Shown one piece after another: positions 45,734 through 54,881 of a stretch of DNA of 64,000 bases; position 1 is the first letter of the stretch, and each line of letters opens with the position of its first letter. This stretch comes from Caldalkalibacillus mannanilyticus JCM 10596 (GTDB lineage Bacteria > Bacillota > Bacilli > Caldalkalibacillales > JCM-10596), in assembly GCF_000615945.1 (NCBI RefSeq), contig NZ_BAMO01000011.1, positions 32,397 through 96,396 of the forward strand, read 5' to 3'. A program made the translations under genes and the position numbers. The notes under the pieces are model-generated. The model saw only the letters and a program-made list of their open reading frames with translations, made no database searches and was not told the origin of the DNA.

Positions 45734-47678
45734 AAAAGGAGGGTTCAATAGGCACACCTGCTGGTAGAACCGCTGTGACTCGCTCAAGTAAGCGAGGGTT
45801 TTCTTTTAGGTCCTGTGATACAATCGTAACGGTACCATGATCCGTACTTGTCCTAATTAACCTTCCAATCCCTTGTCTTAATCGTAAAAGCATATAAGGG
45901 ACATCTACTTCCCAATAAGGATCATGAGCTTCTTTTCTTTTGGCATTATAGACAGGGTCTTTCGGTGGGTAAGGAAGATCCCAAATGATCACATGGGTCA
46001 GGGAGGGACCTGGTATATCTAGTCCTTCCCACAATCTTGAAGAGCATAGTACACTCTCTTCATGCTGCTGAAATAATTGGACAAGTTCACTTCTTTCCAT
46101 ATCTCCTTCATAATAAAAAGGAAACGGTGCATCAAAAAGAGTATTTTGTTCTTTAAATGCTTGAAGCTCTTCTGGAGAAGGGAATAGAATCAAACCTCTC
46201 CCCCCTTCTTGAATAAGAAACTTTCTTACCATTTCAAACTTATGAAACCATCCATCTGACTCTGTGAAGCTCGGAATAAAGACCTTCATATTCTGTTCAT
46301 AGTCAAAGGGTGACTCTACTGTAAACGATTGATATTGGCTAATTCCTAAAGAACGAGCCATTAACTCAAACGATTTATTCTCTGACAAAGTAGCCGAAGA
46401 AAAGAGAATCGGTATTTTCTTAGAGAAGACATGTTGGTGCAAGATTTCCTCCACTTTTCTTGGCATAAGAACGAGTGTAACCTGATCCTGATGCTCCTCC
46501 AGCCAAAAAATAGCGTTACTTTGATTGGCTAGTAAGGAAAGAGAGTACGAGCAAGAGTCGATATACTCTTCGATCACTTTTTGTTCATATTCTTCCATAG
46601 AATACAATTCACTTTCAATCACTAATTCATTCCCGATTTGCTCTAGATATTGAAAAAGCTGTTTTGTTGAATGAATAAGTTCAGCGTTCATCATGACTTC
46701 TCTTCGTTCAGAACCTTTTACTGCCTGGGAGTGTTTTCTGAGCAAGCTGTAAAACAGCATATTCTCTTGAATCGTATCCTCAATCAAATAAGCAAATTCT
46801 TCTCGAATGTTAAATTTAAGCATTCTTTCTAACAGTTTTTCTACTGTCTCCTCTTTCATGCGGTAGGTCAGCGCTTTTTGAGCAGCAATCTCTAGCAGAT
46901 GTCCCTCATCAAAGACAATAACAGAAGCTTCTGGCAATAAGGGAAGCTGCCCTTCTCTCATTCTGGCATCATATGTCCAGACATGCTCCATAAAAAAATC
47001 ATGAGAACAAATGATGAAATCCTGTGCTTTTTTATAGTAATCTCGTGTCAAAGTAAGTCCACATCGTTGACGCTCAGGACAGGAAAAACAGTCCCGAAAA
47101 GTATCCCAGTTTATTTTTTGCCATTCTTCATCAGTTAAGTTTGGGTATTCTTTGCGATCTCCGTAATGATGAAAGCTCTGCATCGTTTCTTGTTTTGTGA
47201 CAAATGAAGGGAGCTGATGGTAGATTTCATGTAGGGCATCTGCACCCTCTTCATTTGCTCTTGCATCATTCAATTTTTCAAGACAGAGATAATGCTCATG
47301 AGATTTTGCTAGTCTAGCATCCATGTTTATATGTAACGCTTTTGATAATTTATCAATATCTCCACCTGGTTTTACTAATTGTTCAATCAGAATATCATCG
47401 GCACAGGCAATAATAGCTGCTCGCCCTGTATATCGGGCATAGCAGAGAGTATATAGTAAATAAGCAATTGTTTTCCCTGTCCCAACCCCTGCTTCAGCAA
47501 AAAGGACACTTTTTTCTTTATATGCTTTTTCTAATTGAAAAGCCATATAGATTTGTTCATCCCTCAATTCAAAGCCTGCCTCAGGAAGGATATCGTAAAA
47601 TACATCACCAACCCAATCACTGATTTGTTCGTAAATTGTTTTGGTCTTATCTATTTGAAATGGTAATTTTCGGTTCAA
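45720..47678 (-). CDS. ypvA: DinG/XPD-type iron-sulfur helicase (YpvA-like)
   Basis: A 652-residue superfamily 2 helicase. Walker A: AEAGVGTGKTIAYLL; DEGH box: VIVFDEGHLLEIAA; C-terminal motifs SSRLWEGLDIPGPSL and LRLRQGIGRLIR. The iron-sulfur domain contains the cysteines of CLEKLNDA, DCFSCPERQRCGLTL. The length and layout match B. subtilis YpvA, a DinG-family ATP-dependent DNA helicase; related enzymes unwind forked or R-loop DNA. Intact frame, monocistronic, convergent with the UDP-glucose dehydrogenase. I cannot tell whether it carries exonuclease activity, since there is no N-terminal exonuclease domain. Confidence 0.88.
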   Translation of the reverse strand: MNRKLPFQIDKTKTIYEQISDWVGDVFYDILPEAGFELRDEQIYMAFQLEKAYKEKSVLFAEAGVGTGKTIAYLLYTLCYARYTGRAAIIACADDILIEQLVKPGGDIDKLSKALHINMDARLAKSHEHYLCLEKLNDARANEEGADALHEIYHQLPSFVTKQETMQSFHHYGDRKEYPNLTDEEWQKINWDTFRDCFSCPERQRCGLTLTRDYYKKAQDFIICSHDFFMEHVWTYDARMREGQLPLLPEASVIVFDEGHLLEIAAQKALTYRMKEETVEKLLERMLKFNIREEFAYLIEDTIQENMLFYSLLRKHSQAVKGSERREVMMNAELIHSTKQLFQYLEQIGNELVIESELYSMEEYEQKVIEEYIDSCSYSLSLLANQSNAIFWLEEHQDQVTLVLMPRKVEEILHQHVFSKKIPILFSSATLSENKSFELMARSLGISQYQSFTVESPFDYEQNMKVFIPSFTESDGWFHKFEMVRKFLIQEGGRGLILFPSPEELQAFKEQNTLFDAPFPFYYEGDMERSELVQLFQQHEESVLCSSRLWEGLDIPGPSLTHVIIWDLPYPPKDPVYNAKRKEAHDPYWEVDVPYMLLRLRQGIGRLIRTSTDHGTVTIVSQDLKENPRLLERVTAVLPAGVPIEPSFFIKE

Positions 47679-47765
47679 TGATCCGATCCCCCGTATCCGT
47701 ATTTTTCTTTATTTTAACTAGTGTTTCCAAATCCTTCTATACTTAACCCGTATCTCACGCCCCTG

Positions 47766-48167
47766 TTAGTCAGAATCCACTGCCAAGGACCACTTTACTA
47801 CATTTATTGTTTCTCTCTGCAAGTTCTGCTTAGGAAAAATAAAGGTCCACGGAGTCGTGCTATATGCCTCCACCCTCAATTTATCTGAACAGAAATTCTC
47901 TTGTACCAAGTAACCTTCTGCATCCTCAAAGCGAATAGGACATTGCTTCAACTCAAAATGTTCATTTGTCGCATTTTGAATCAAAACAGTAGCTAGCAAA
48001 TCCCCTCTATGATTATAAGCAACGCGAAAAGGGATAAACTGAATCGTACTTAAGCTAGGTTCAGATAAGGAATGAAATAGACTTTCTATTTCATTCAAGT
48101 CTTTTTGAGCAAGGGTTCTTTTCCAGGTGTTTTCATATCTAAGCTTTTGTTTAGGAATCTCTTTCAT
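47766..48167 (-). CDS. SLAP domain-containing protein
   Basis: About 133 residues from MKEIPKQKLRYEN (48167), behind GGAGGCAAAAC; the frame extends to 48248 through the promoter of trhO, which is unlikely. The C-terminal 80 residues match the SLAP (S-layer assembly associated) pattern: IQFIPFRVAYNHRGDLLATVLIQN, then AYSTTPWTFIFPKQNL. No signal peptide is seen. Function unknown; SLAP proteins in some Bacilli are linked to S-layer export. It stands alone here, with no accessory Sec gene nearby. Confidence 0.7.
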   Translation of the reverse strand: MKEIPKQKLRYENTWKRTLAQKDLNEIESLFHSLSEPSLSTIQFIPFRVAYNHRGDLLATVLIQNATNEHFELKQCPIRFEDAEGYLVQENFCSDKLRVEAYSTTPWTFIFPKQNLQRETINVVKWSLAVDSD

Positions 48168-48200
48168 GTTTTGCCTCCAGTAGCTACTTGTTCGATTGAA

Positions 48201-48209
48201 TGGTATAAT
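48201..48209 (+). promoter_or_regulatory. Extended -10 promoter of trhO
   Basis: TGGTATAAT is a perfect extended -10 (TGnTATAAT), 33 bases upstream of the trhO ATG. No clear -35 is seen, as is usual with extended -10 promoters. Confidence 0.5.
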
Positions 48210-48241
48210 ATGAAACGAAAAAATGACAATAGGGAGTATGT

Positions 48242-49150
48242 ATGGCAATGAGTATAAAACAAGAACAATACCAAGTATTACTTTATTATAAGTATATACC
48301 TATTGAAAACCCAGAACAATTTGCGAAGGAACATTTGAAACGATGTCAAGAATTAGAACTAAAAGGTCGCATCCTGGTTGCTACTGAAGGGATCAATGGA
48401 ACTGTATCTGGCACTATTGATCAAACGAATGAATATATGAAGATCATGCATGAGAATCCTCTTTTTCATGATATGGTTTTTAAAATCGATCGAACAGAAG
48501 GTCACGCCTTTAAAAAGATGCATGTACGCCCACGAAAGGAATTGGTTACGTTTAATTTAGAGGATGATGTTGACCCTAACCAAGTGACCGGTGCATACCT
48601 TTCCCCAAAAGAATTCTATGAAACCTTGCAGAATGAGGATGTCATCATTCTTGATGGTAGAAATCACTATGAATATGAGATCGGACATTTTCGTGGAGCG
48701 ATTCGACCTGGTGTCAAATCAACAAGAGAATTCCCTGAGTGGATCAGAGAGAATCTAAGCCAATATAAAGACAAAAAAATTCTTACTTATTGTACCGGTG
48801 GAATTCGTTGTGAAAAACTATCTGGCTTCTTAAAAAAAGAAGGGTTTTCTGATGTTTCACAATTACATGGGGGAATCGTTACCTATGGGCAAGATCCCGA
48901 AGTAAAAGGACAGCTTTTTGATGGAAAATGCTATGTTTTTGATGACCGTATTGCTGTCCCTATCAATCAGGTTGAGGATATCATCGTGAGTCAATGCTCC
49001 CACTGTGGGCAGCCTGCCGATCGATACCTTAACTGTGCTGATGTAACCTGCGATCAAAGACATATTTGCTGTGAACAATGTGAACCCAAATATCAGCGCT
49101 TTTGTTCAAGCAAATGCTTGGAATCAAATCAGCACTACCACCAAGCTTAA
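48242..49150 (+). CDS. trhO: tRNA uridine(34) hydroxylase TrhO (rhodanese, UPF0176)
   Basis: A 302-residue enzyme that hydroxylates U34 of certain tRNAs in an oxygen-dependent step. N-terminal UPF0176 domain: [14 protein letters not shown] and [15 protein letters not shown]. Rhodanese domain: [18 protein letters not shown] and the active-site Cys in [16 protein letters not shown]. The C-terminal cysteine-rich tail (CSHCG, CADVTC, CCEQCEP, CSSKC) is the family's metal-binding end. The start follows AGGGAGTATGT; a second ATG two codons on is possible. Intact and monocistronic. Confidence 0.93.
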   Translation: MAMSIKQEQYQVLLYYKYIPIENPEQFAKEHLKRCQELELKGRILVATEGINGTVSGTIDQTNEYMKIMHENPLFHDMVFKIDRTEGHAFKKMHVRPRKELVTFNLEDDVDPNQVTGAYLSPKEFYETLQNEDVIILDGRNHYEYEIGHFRGAIRPGVKSTREFPEWIRENLSQYKDKKILTYCTGGIRCEKLSGFLKKEGFSDVSQLHGGIVTYGQDPEVKGQLFDGKCYVFDDRIAVPINQVEDIIVSQCSHCGQPADRYLNCADVTCDQRHICCEQCEPKYQRFCSSKCLESNQHYHQA

Positions 49151-49189
49151 TAAACTAAAAAAACAATCCTATCAACAAACAAAGGAATG

Positions 49190-49236
49190 AAAAGGACTTA
49201 TTCAAATGCCCTATACGCACGTGAATAAGTCCTTTT
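49190..49236. terminator. Strong bidirectional terminator
   Basis: A 15-base perfect stem AAAAGGACTTATTCA / TGAATAAGTCCTTTT around a 17-base loop, between convergent trhO and the acyl-CoA dehydrogenase gene. Confidence 0.85.
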
Positions 49237-49259
49237 CTATTACACTTCGTCAACATGAG

Positions 49260-50450
49260 TTATTCATTTCTATCAGTACTCAATGCTTTTTGTGCCAACC
49301 ATAGAATCGTTACATCATCCATAGGCGGATTATGTAGACCTGCTCTTACATCGCGATAATATCTTTCAAGAGGATATTCTTTCAAAATACTTCTCCCTCC
49401 AACAATGCGCATAGCTAGGTCAATCACTCGAACAGCAGAATTGGTTGCTGTATACTTTGCTGCTGCAAATTCGGGCTTAAGTCCCATTCGTTCATCTGGA
49501 TATTCATCCCACACCTTTGCCATCTGATAAACAAGAGCTCTAGCGGGTATTAATTCGATCTCCATCTTCCCTACTTTATCGCGAACTTGAGGCAACTCTG
49601 CGATAGGCCCTCCAAGACTGTTCGGTTGATAGTCATTGGCAAATTGTACAGCAAAGTCTCTTGCTGCCTGCGCTACTCCTAAATAGCAGGCAGCTACATG
49701 TAACAGCCATCCACCACCATCTTTGTTCTTCTTCGAATGGTCTGCTAGACTTTTCCTTTCTACAATAGCTTCTAGAGGAACTTGTACCTGGTTCAATATG
49801 ACATCATGACTTCCTGTTCCTCTCATAGACATGCTATTCCACGTATCCTCAATGGATAGCCCTTGTGCTTTCCGAGGAACTAGAAACGCACCTGTTTCTT
49901 CCGTCCCCTCAATACTTGCCGAAACAATAAAATAATCTAAAATCGGACTTAATGTACTCCAAGTTTTACGCCCGTTGATGATCCACGAATCTTCCACTAG
50001 CTTTGCTGTCGTCTGGGGTTTTCCACCTCGACTTGGGCTCCCCGTTTCAGGTTCAGTAGAGCAGCTGTTAATCATAGCCCCTCTCTCAATGACTTCACGA
50101 CAGATTTTTTGATAGTTTTTCTCATCCCAGGCTTGAGTATGAAAGAGGTTGAGCAGGATACCCAAATGCCAGCCAAGCCCAAGAGCCGTAGAAGCATCTC
50201 CTCGTCCTATTTGCTCCATGATCAGCAATAATGTAGTTAATGAGATCCCTTTCCCGCCATATTTCTTAGGAATTGTCAATTCTAAGAATCCCGCTTCCTT
50301 CAGGTCTGCATAATTCTCAAAGGGAAATGCTCCTTGTTCATCAAAGCTTTTGGCTCTTGCAGCAAAAATTTGAGAGAGAGAGTGGGCTTTTTCTAGATAT
50401 TGTTTTTGTTCCTCTGTATAGACATACATATCTAATTCGTATGACTTCAT
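49260..50450 (-). CDS. Acyl-CoA dehydrogenase family protein
   Basis: A 396-residue flavoprotein. The ATG at 50450 is preferred over a GTG six bases upstream because GGAGGGGTGGAG precedes it. The N-terminal helical domain has LTIPKKYGGKGISLTTLL; the middle has INSCSTEPETGSPSRGG and INGRKTWSTLSP (FAD pocket); the C-terminal has IVGGRSILKEYPLERYYRDVRAG, the ACAD end motif. It oxidises an acyl-CoA or a related compound with FAD. It follows the TolC-like gene by 42 bases in the same direction and may share its message, although the functional link is unclear. It resembles YdbM-type proteins. Confidence 0.88.
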   Translation of the reverse strand: MKSYELDMYVYTEEQKQYLEKAHSLSQIFAARAKSFDEQGAFPFENYADLKEAGFLELTIPKKYGGKGISLTTLLLIMEQIGRGDASTALGLGWHLGILLNLFHTQAWDEKNYQKICREVIERGAMINSCSTEPETGSPSRGGKPQTTAKLVEDSWIINGRKTWSTLSPILDYFIVSASIEGTEETGAFLVPRKAQGLSIEDTWNSMSMRGTGSHDVILNQVQVPLEAIVERKSLADHSKKNKDGGGWLLHVAACYLGVAQAARDFAVQFANDYQPNSLGGPIAELPQVRDKVGKMEIELIPARALVYQMAKVWDEYPDERMGLKPEFAAAKYTATNSAVRVIDLAMRIVGGRSILKEYPLERYYRDVRAGLHNPPMDDVTILWLAQKALSTDRNE

Positions 50451-50492
50451 CTCCACCCCTCCAAATTAGTACTGCTGTTTCTTAATGGCTAC

Positions 50493-51822
50493 TTATTGTT
50501 GGATAAAGCCTCGATCTAATGCTTCGATTAATTGACGATACATGTATTGTTGAATGGTTAATTTTGAAAGCTCAACTTCAGTTTGCTTTGACAGAAATCT
50601 TTAATTGATCCAGCTTTTGCTTCGATACAAACCCTTTTTCAAAAAGTGTTTGATTTACTTCGTATTCCTCAAGTAAATCTTCAAGCTTTTCTTCCATCTC
50701 AGCATACTGATCGTATAGTTCGTTTGCTTTTTCAAACGTTTCAATAATTTTTAATTCGATGTCTAATTCTAATTGTTTGATGCTTTGTTCTTCGATTTTC
50801 AATTTATCTTCGGCTTGCTTTTTAGCTCGTTGCTTTAATTCGTGATCTCTATATAATTGGCTTTCTGCATTTGCTTGATCTCTTTTCGCCTTGGTTAACT
50901 TTTCTTGCGCAAGTTGGATTGCATTTGTCTTTTCAATTAATTCTTTAATGTTTGAAGGAATCTCATATTCCTTATTCTCTATTTTTTCAACAGGAACAAA
51001 TGTATATTCCTTTTTCGGATCAAGATTTAAGTTCCATAATAGTTTTCTTACACTTCTTTTGTGATTTAACTCCATGTCTGCACTCTGTTGAGTTGCTTTT
51101 TGTAGCTCTTGCTCCGCTTTTCTCAGTTCTCTTTTCGAAACTGTTCCATGAGAGTGTTGTATTTTTTTAAGCTCATAATCCTTCTTTAAGAGTTCTACAT
51201 TTTCTTTCTGCAACTCGGCAGAGGCTTTCAGCACATCAAGATTAATATAGCTTTCAATTAAATTTAAGCGGATTTTTTCTTTTGTATCTTCCATTTCAAA
51301 AGTACTTCTTCTTTCATTATATAGCATGTCTTGAGCAAGGTTTTCAATCTGTCTTCTCTGGCTCTGTACTTCGGCTTCAAAACTTGCTTCTATATTCTTG
51401 TTAATTTTTCTATTTGTTTCATTCTTTTTTTCACATTCTTCAAACGCTTTTTTTCCTTCTTCGTCTTTGTCATCTGCTGGAGGTTCACACTTGACGATTG
51501 GAAGTAAATTACCAGGTCCTGTACCTGTCAATTGATCTGCTGCCCTGATTTGATCTAACACTTGATATCTCATCTCTTCAACCTGATATTGAATTAACAT
51601 TAAATTGAAGTTATCCTCTAAACCTAGCTTCAACACCCTTTCTAAATCAAGCGTAAGATTTTCCTCTTCTTTTTCCTTATTCTCTTCTTCTTTCTTGTCC
51701 TCTTGATTCGTTGTTGAAGCAACCACTTCTCCAGGAGTAGCTAACGTCACCAAAAATGTACCAAAGATCAGTGCGGTGATGGTATAAAGGATCACCCATT
51801 GATTGAATCGTTTGTTATTCAT
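50493..51822 (-). CDS. TolC family protein (frameshift near the C-terminus)
   Basis: About 442 residues after repair. Signal peptide MNNKRFNQWVILYTITALIF ending VVAS. It then has an acidic linker and two long coiled-coil helix pairs (LDLERVLKLGLEDNFNLML, then TFEMEDTKEKIRLNLIESYINLDVLK), with the TolC repeat layout. The frame stops at 50578 after LDQLKISVKAN; shifting by one base at about 50580-50592 gives TEVELSKLTIQQYMYRQLIEA and the end DRGFIQQ at 50493. In Gram-negatives TolC forms an outer-membrane channel; in this Gram-positive context it is probably an extracellular or wall-associated partner of the RND pump. Third gene of the adaptor-RND-TolC operon. Confidence 0.75.
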
Positions 51823-51838
51823 TATGTTCCTCCCTTTC

Positions 51839-54800
51839 TTAGGCCGTTGTCTCTACAACGGGTTCATTTTTCATTTTTTCAAGCTTTTCTTTTAATCTTC
51901 TTTCTCTTCTTCCTTCAAAGAACTCATAAAGCACTGGAACTAAAACAAGTGAAATAAAGGTAGAAAACAATAACCCAAATATTACAGACGTAGCAATAGG
52001 TGTTTGGAAATTAGAAGTAGCTGTTCCACCAATAAACATGGGCGTTAGTCCACTAGCTGTGGTAATCGTCGTTGTAAAGATAGGCCTAATCCTTGATCTT
52101 ACTGCCTGTAACACCGCCTCACGCAATGTTTCATAGCGCTCACGATTTTTATTAATAAAGTCTATTAAGACAATCGCGTTGTTGACGACAATTCCTGCCA
52201 ACATGACAAGCCCTATCATCGCCATGATATCGAATGTTCGAGCAGTAACTAAGAATCCAATCGTCACCCCAATCACTGTAAATATCAGTGAGATAAATAT
52301 AATGAATGGCTGACGTATGCTGTTAAATTGAATAATAAGGATCAGCATAACTGAAACAATGGAAACAACAAGGGCTTTGATCAAGTCTTGGAAACCTTCT
52401 GCCTGTTGTAGTTCTGAACCAAGAAAAGACAACCCTATATCCTGAATAGGATATTGATTCATATATTTCTCTACGAGTTTGATGATCTCCTGTTTATTTG
52501 TTTCATCATAATGAATCTTAATCGTTGACTGGAATAGACCATCACTTCTCATTCTAGTTCCCTCAATGATGTTTGTTTTAACCTCTGCTACACTTGCAAT
52601 CGTCGTTAGTTTATTTTCATCAAGCGGGAGCTGGAACAATGCCTCTGAGGATTTAAGATAGTACTCTGGAAAAGTAATGTTGGCTTTCTCACTTACTCCG
52701 TTCAGGCTGATGTCCACATCCTTAACACCATGTAAAATCATAGAGATGTACTGTTCCACAGAAGTTTTAGTTAACGATTGTTTCTGTAGCTGTTCATCTG
52801 AGAACCGAATCACCCATCCTGTTTGCTTTTCAGAGATACTCGAATCCACACTTGTCACTCCAGGATATATGCTTAACTCTTCTACAATGGAAGGTAAGTT
52901 TGCCACAATGGCTTCCATGCTACTGGACTTTACAGCAATCATGGTTTGTCCTGAGGTATCGGATTGACCCGTACTGATACGTACTGCTGTAGCAGGCACT
53001 TCTTGGTCAAAAAGCTTGATGATGTCTTGATTTACTTCTTCTTCTTTTCGAGTCATCTCATTCTCATCAAGGTAATGGACATAAATCATCCCATTATGAG
53101 TAACGGGTTCATTGATCTCATAAAAGACTTCTTTAACTCCCTCTACTTGCTGTATTTTCTTAGAAATGACGGTGATTAACTCTTTGCTAATATCTGGATC
53201 TGTTTTTTCATCAATATCATAGCTTATATATAAAGCCCTCTCTTGAATGGGTGACATAAACCCCTTCGGTACCACTACAACTAATAGAGCAATGGAAGTA
53301 ATTAGAGCCAAAATAAATACAAACAACGTTCTCCATTTTCGATTTAAACAATAGGTGACAAATCTAATGAATCTCTCATTCAATGTACTTGCAAAATGAG
53401 GTGCTTGTTCCTTAACCTTTATAAACCGAAGTGAAAAAATGGGAATGATAATAAAGGCAACTAATAATGAGCTAAGCAATGCCATGGTTACTGTTAGTGC
53501 CATTTGATTCATAAACATTCCTATTTGACCTTCTAGAATCGCAATAGGGACAAAGACAGAAATGGTTGTCAAAACAGAAGAAAGCACCGGACTAAATACT
53601 TCTTTTGTTCCCTCAATCACAGCTTCTTTTCTTTCCATTCCTTTTTGAATCTTGCTGAAAATATTGTCAAGCACAACAATACAAGCATCAACAATCATTC
53701 CTGTTCCAATTCCAAGTCCAATTAAACTAATCAAATTGATACTGTAGTTAAACCAGTCCATTGCAATCATGGTACTCATAATACAAATCGGGATACTTAA
53801 TCCAATGACAAGCATCGTACGAATACTACGATAAACAATGAGAAGAATGATAACCGCTAGCACCGCACCAATGAGGATGTTTGTAATCAGTTCTTGAACT
53901 GCCTGACCAATAAATAAGGAACTATCCCAAATATATCTATAATCCCAGCTTGTTGTCTTATTTTCATGGAGCTGCTCTAATTTATCACGTACTAACTTAG
54001 CCACTTTCACTTCACTAGTTCCTTTTGGCACCTTAATGGTTAATAAATAGTAGGGTTGACCATTGACATAACGATATATGGAACTAGCTTCTGTTTTCAC
54101 TTGAATGTCTACTTGATCAGCCAGGCGGCTTCCATCTGATAACTTCAATTGATGAAATTGATTGACCGAAACAATATCTGGCTCTGAACGGACCGGAACT
54201 TGATCCCCATGATAGGAAAGTGTCCCCAAAATAGTAGAGGAGAACATCCGCCGGACCTCTTCAACCAGTTGAGCTGTTTTTTGAACTCCCTTAATCGCTT
54301 CTGGTTTTATCTCGAAAGAATAATGAGTATCATACTTTTTTAACTGATCATACACTTCTTTCACATTAGGGATCTGTTTCAAAGCAGGGATCACAACATT
54401 CTCAAGCTCATTACGAACAGCTATGTCTTCTATATTCTCCGGAATGATAGTAATGACCATCATTTCCATATCTTCTGCCGTAAATTGATGTACACTCTTC
54501 CCATCTAATTTAAAGGGTAGTTCATTTAATTTTTTCTCAACTTCTCGTTTTACGTCCTCTTGCTGTTGTTGAGTCGCTGTACCCTTATAAACAATACTCA
54601 TACTTACGTTTTTAGTGTTGGTTGACGCATCTACTTTGTGAACATAAGGAGAATTTAAAACAATGGTTTCTATAGGAATAACGACTTCCTTTTCTAACTT
54701 CTCAGGTTCAACATCATGATCCACCCATGCCTCGATCCTAAGAACAGGATCCACTAAATCAGGAATAAGCCGAATCGGCAGAGTGAAGGAGGAGAAGATC

Positions 54801-54868
54801 CCTGCTCCCAAAATAATAATACAAATAATGAAAACAACGAGTTTACGCTCAATTAATGTCTGTAACAT
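51839..54868 (-). CDS. RND family efflux permease
   Basis: A 1009-residue pump with twelve helices and two large extracellular loops. The ATG at 54868 (MLQTLIERKL) follows AGGAGATCC; a TTG frame starts at 54889. Helix 1 VVFIICIIILGAGIF; helix 4 LGIGTGMIVDACIVVLDN; helix 10 LAGIVVNNAIVLIDF; the final helix ends VPVLYEFFEGRRERR. In helix 4 the usual Asp-Asp pair of drug pumps is Asp-Ala. It moves a substrate outward with the proton gradient. The operon pairs it with an adaptor lipoprotein (54882) and a TolC-like protein (50493). It is related to SwrC/YerP in overall form; the substrate is unknown. Confidence 0.9.
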   Translation of the reverse strand: MLQTLIERKLVVFIICIIILGAGIFSSFTLPIRLIPDLVDPVLRIEAWVDHDVEPEKLEKEVVIPIETIVLNSPYVHKVDASTNTKNVSMSIVYKGTATQQQQEDVKREVEKKLNELPFKLDGKSVHQFTAEDMEMMVITIIPENIEDIAVRNELENVVIPALKQIPNVKEVYDQLKKYDTHYSFEIKPEAIKGVQKTAQLVEEVRRMFSSTILGTLSYHGDQVPVRSEPDIVSVNQFHQLKLSDGSRLADQVDIQVKTEASSIYRYVNGQPYYLLTIKVPKGTSEVKVAKLVRDKLEQLHENKTTSWDYRYIWDSSLFIGQAVQELITNILIGAVLAVIILLIVYRSIRTMLVIGLSIPICIMSTMIAMDWFNYSINLISLIGLGIGTGMIVDACIVVLDNIFSKIQKGMERKEAVIEGTKEVFSPVLSSVLTTISVFVPIAILEGQIGMFMNQMALTVTMALLSSLLVAFIIIPIFSLRFIKVKEQAPHFASTLNERFIRFVTYCLNRKWRTLFVFILALITSIALLVVVVPKGFMSPIQERALYISYDIDEKTDPDISKELITVISKKIQQVEGVKEVFYEINEPVTHNGMIYVHYLDENEMTRKEEEVNQDIIKLFDQEVPATAVRISTGQSDTSGQTMIAVKSSSMEAIVANLPSIVEELSIYPGVTSVDSSISEKQTGWVIRFSDEQLQKQSLTKTSVEQYISMILHGVKDVDISLNGVSEKANITFPEYYLKSSEALFQLPLDENKLTTIASVAEVKTNIIEGTRMRSDGLFQSTIKIHYDETNKQEIIKLVEKYMNQYPIQDIGLSFLGSELQQAEGFQDLIKALVVSIVSVMLILIIQFNSIRQPFIIFISLIFTVIGVTIGFLVTARTFDIMAMIGLVMLAGIVVNNAIVLIDFINKNRERYETLREAVLQAVRSRIRPIFTTTITTASGLTPMFIGGTATSNFQTPIATSVIFGLLFSTFISLVLVPVLYEFFEGRRERRLKEKLEKMKNEPVVETTA

Positions 54869-54881
54869 TATAGAGGATCTC

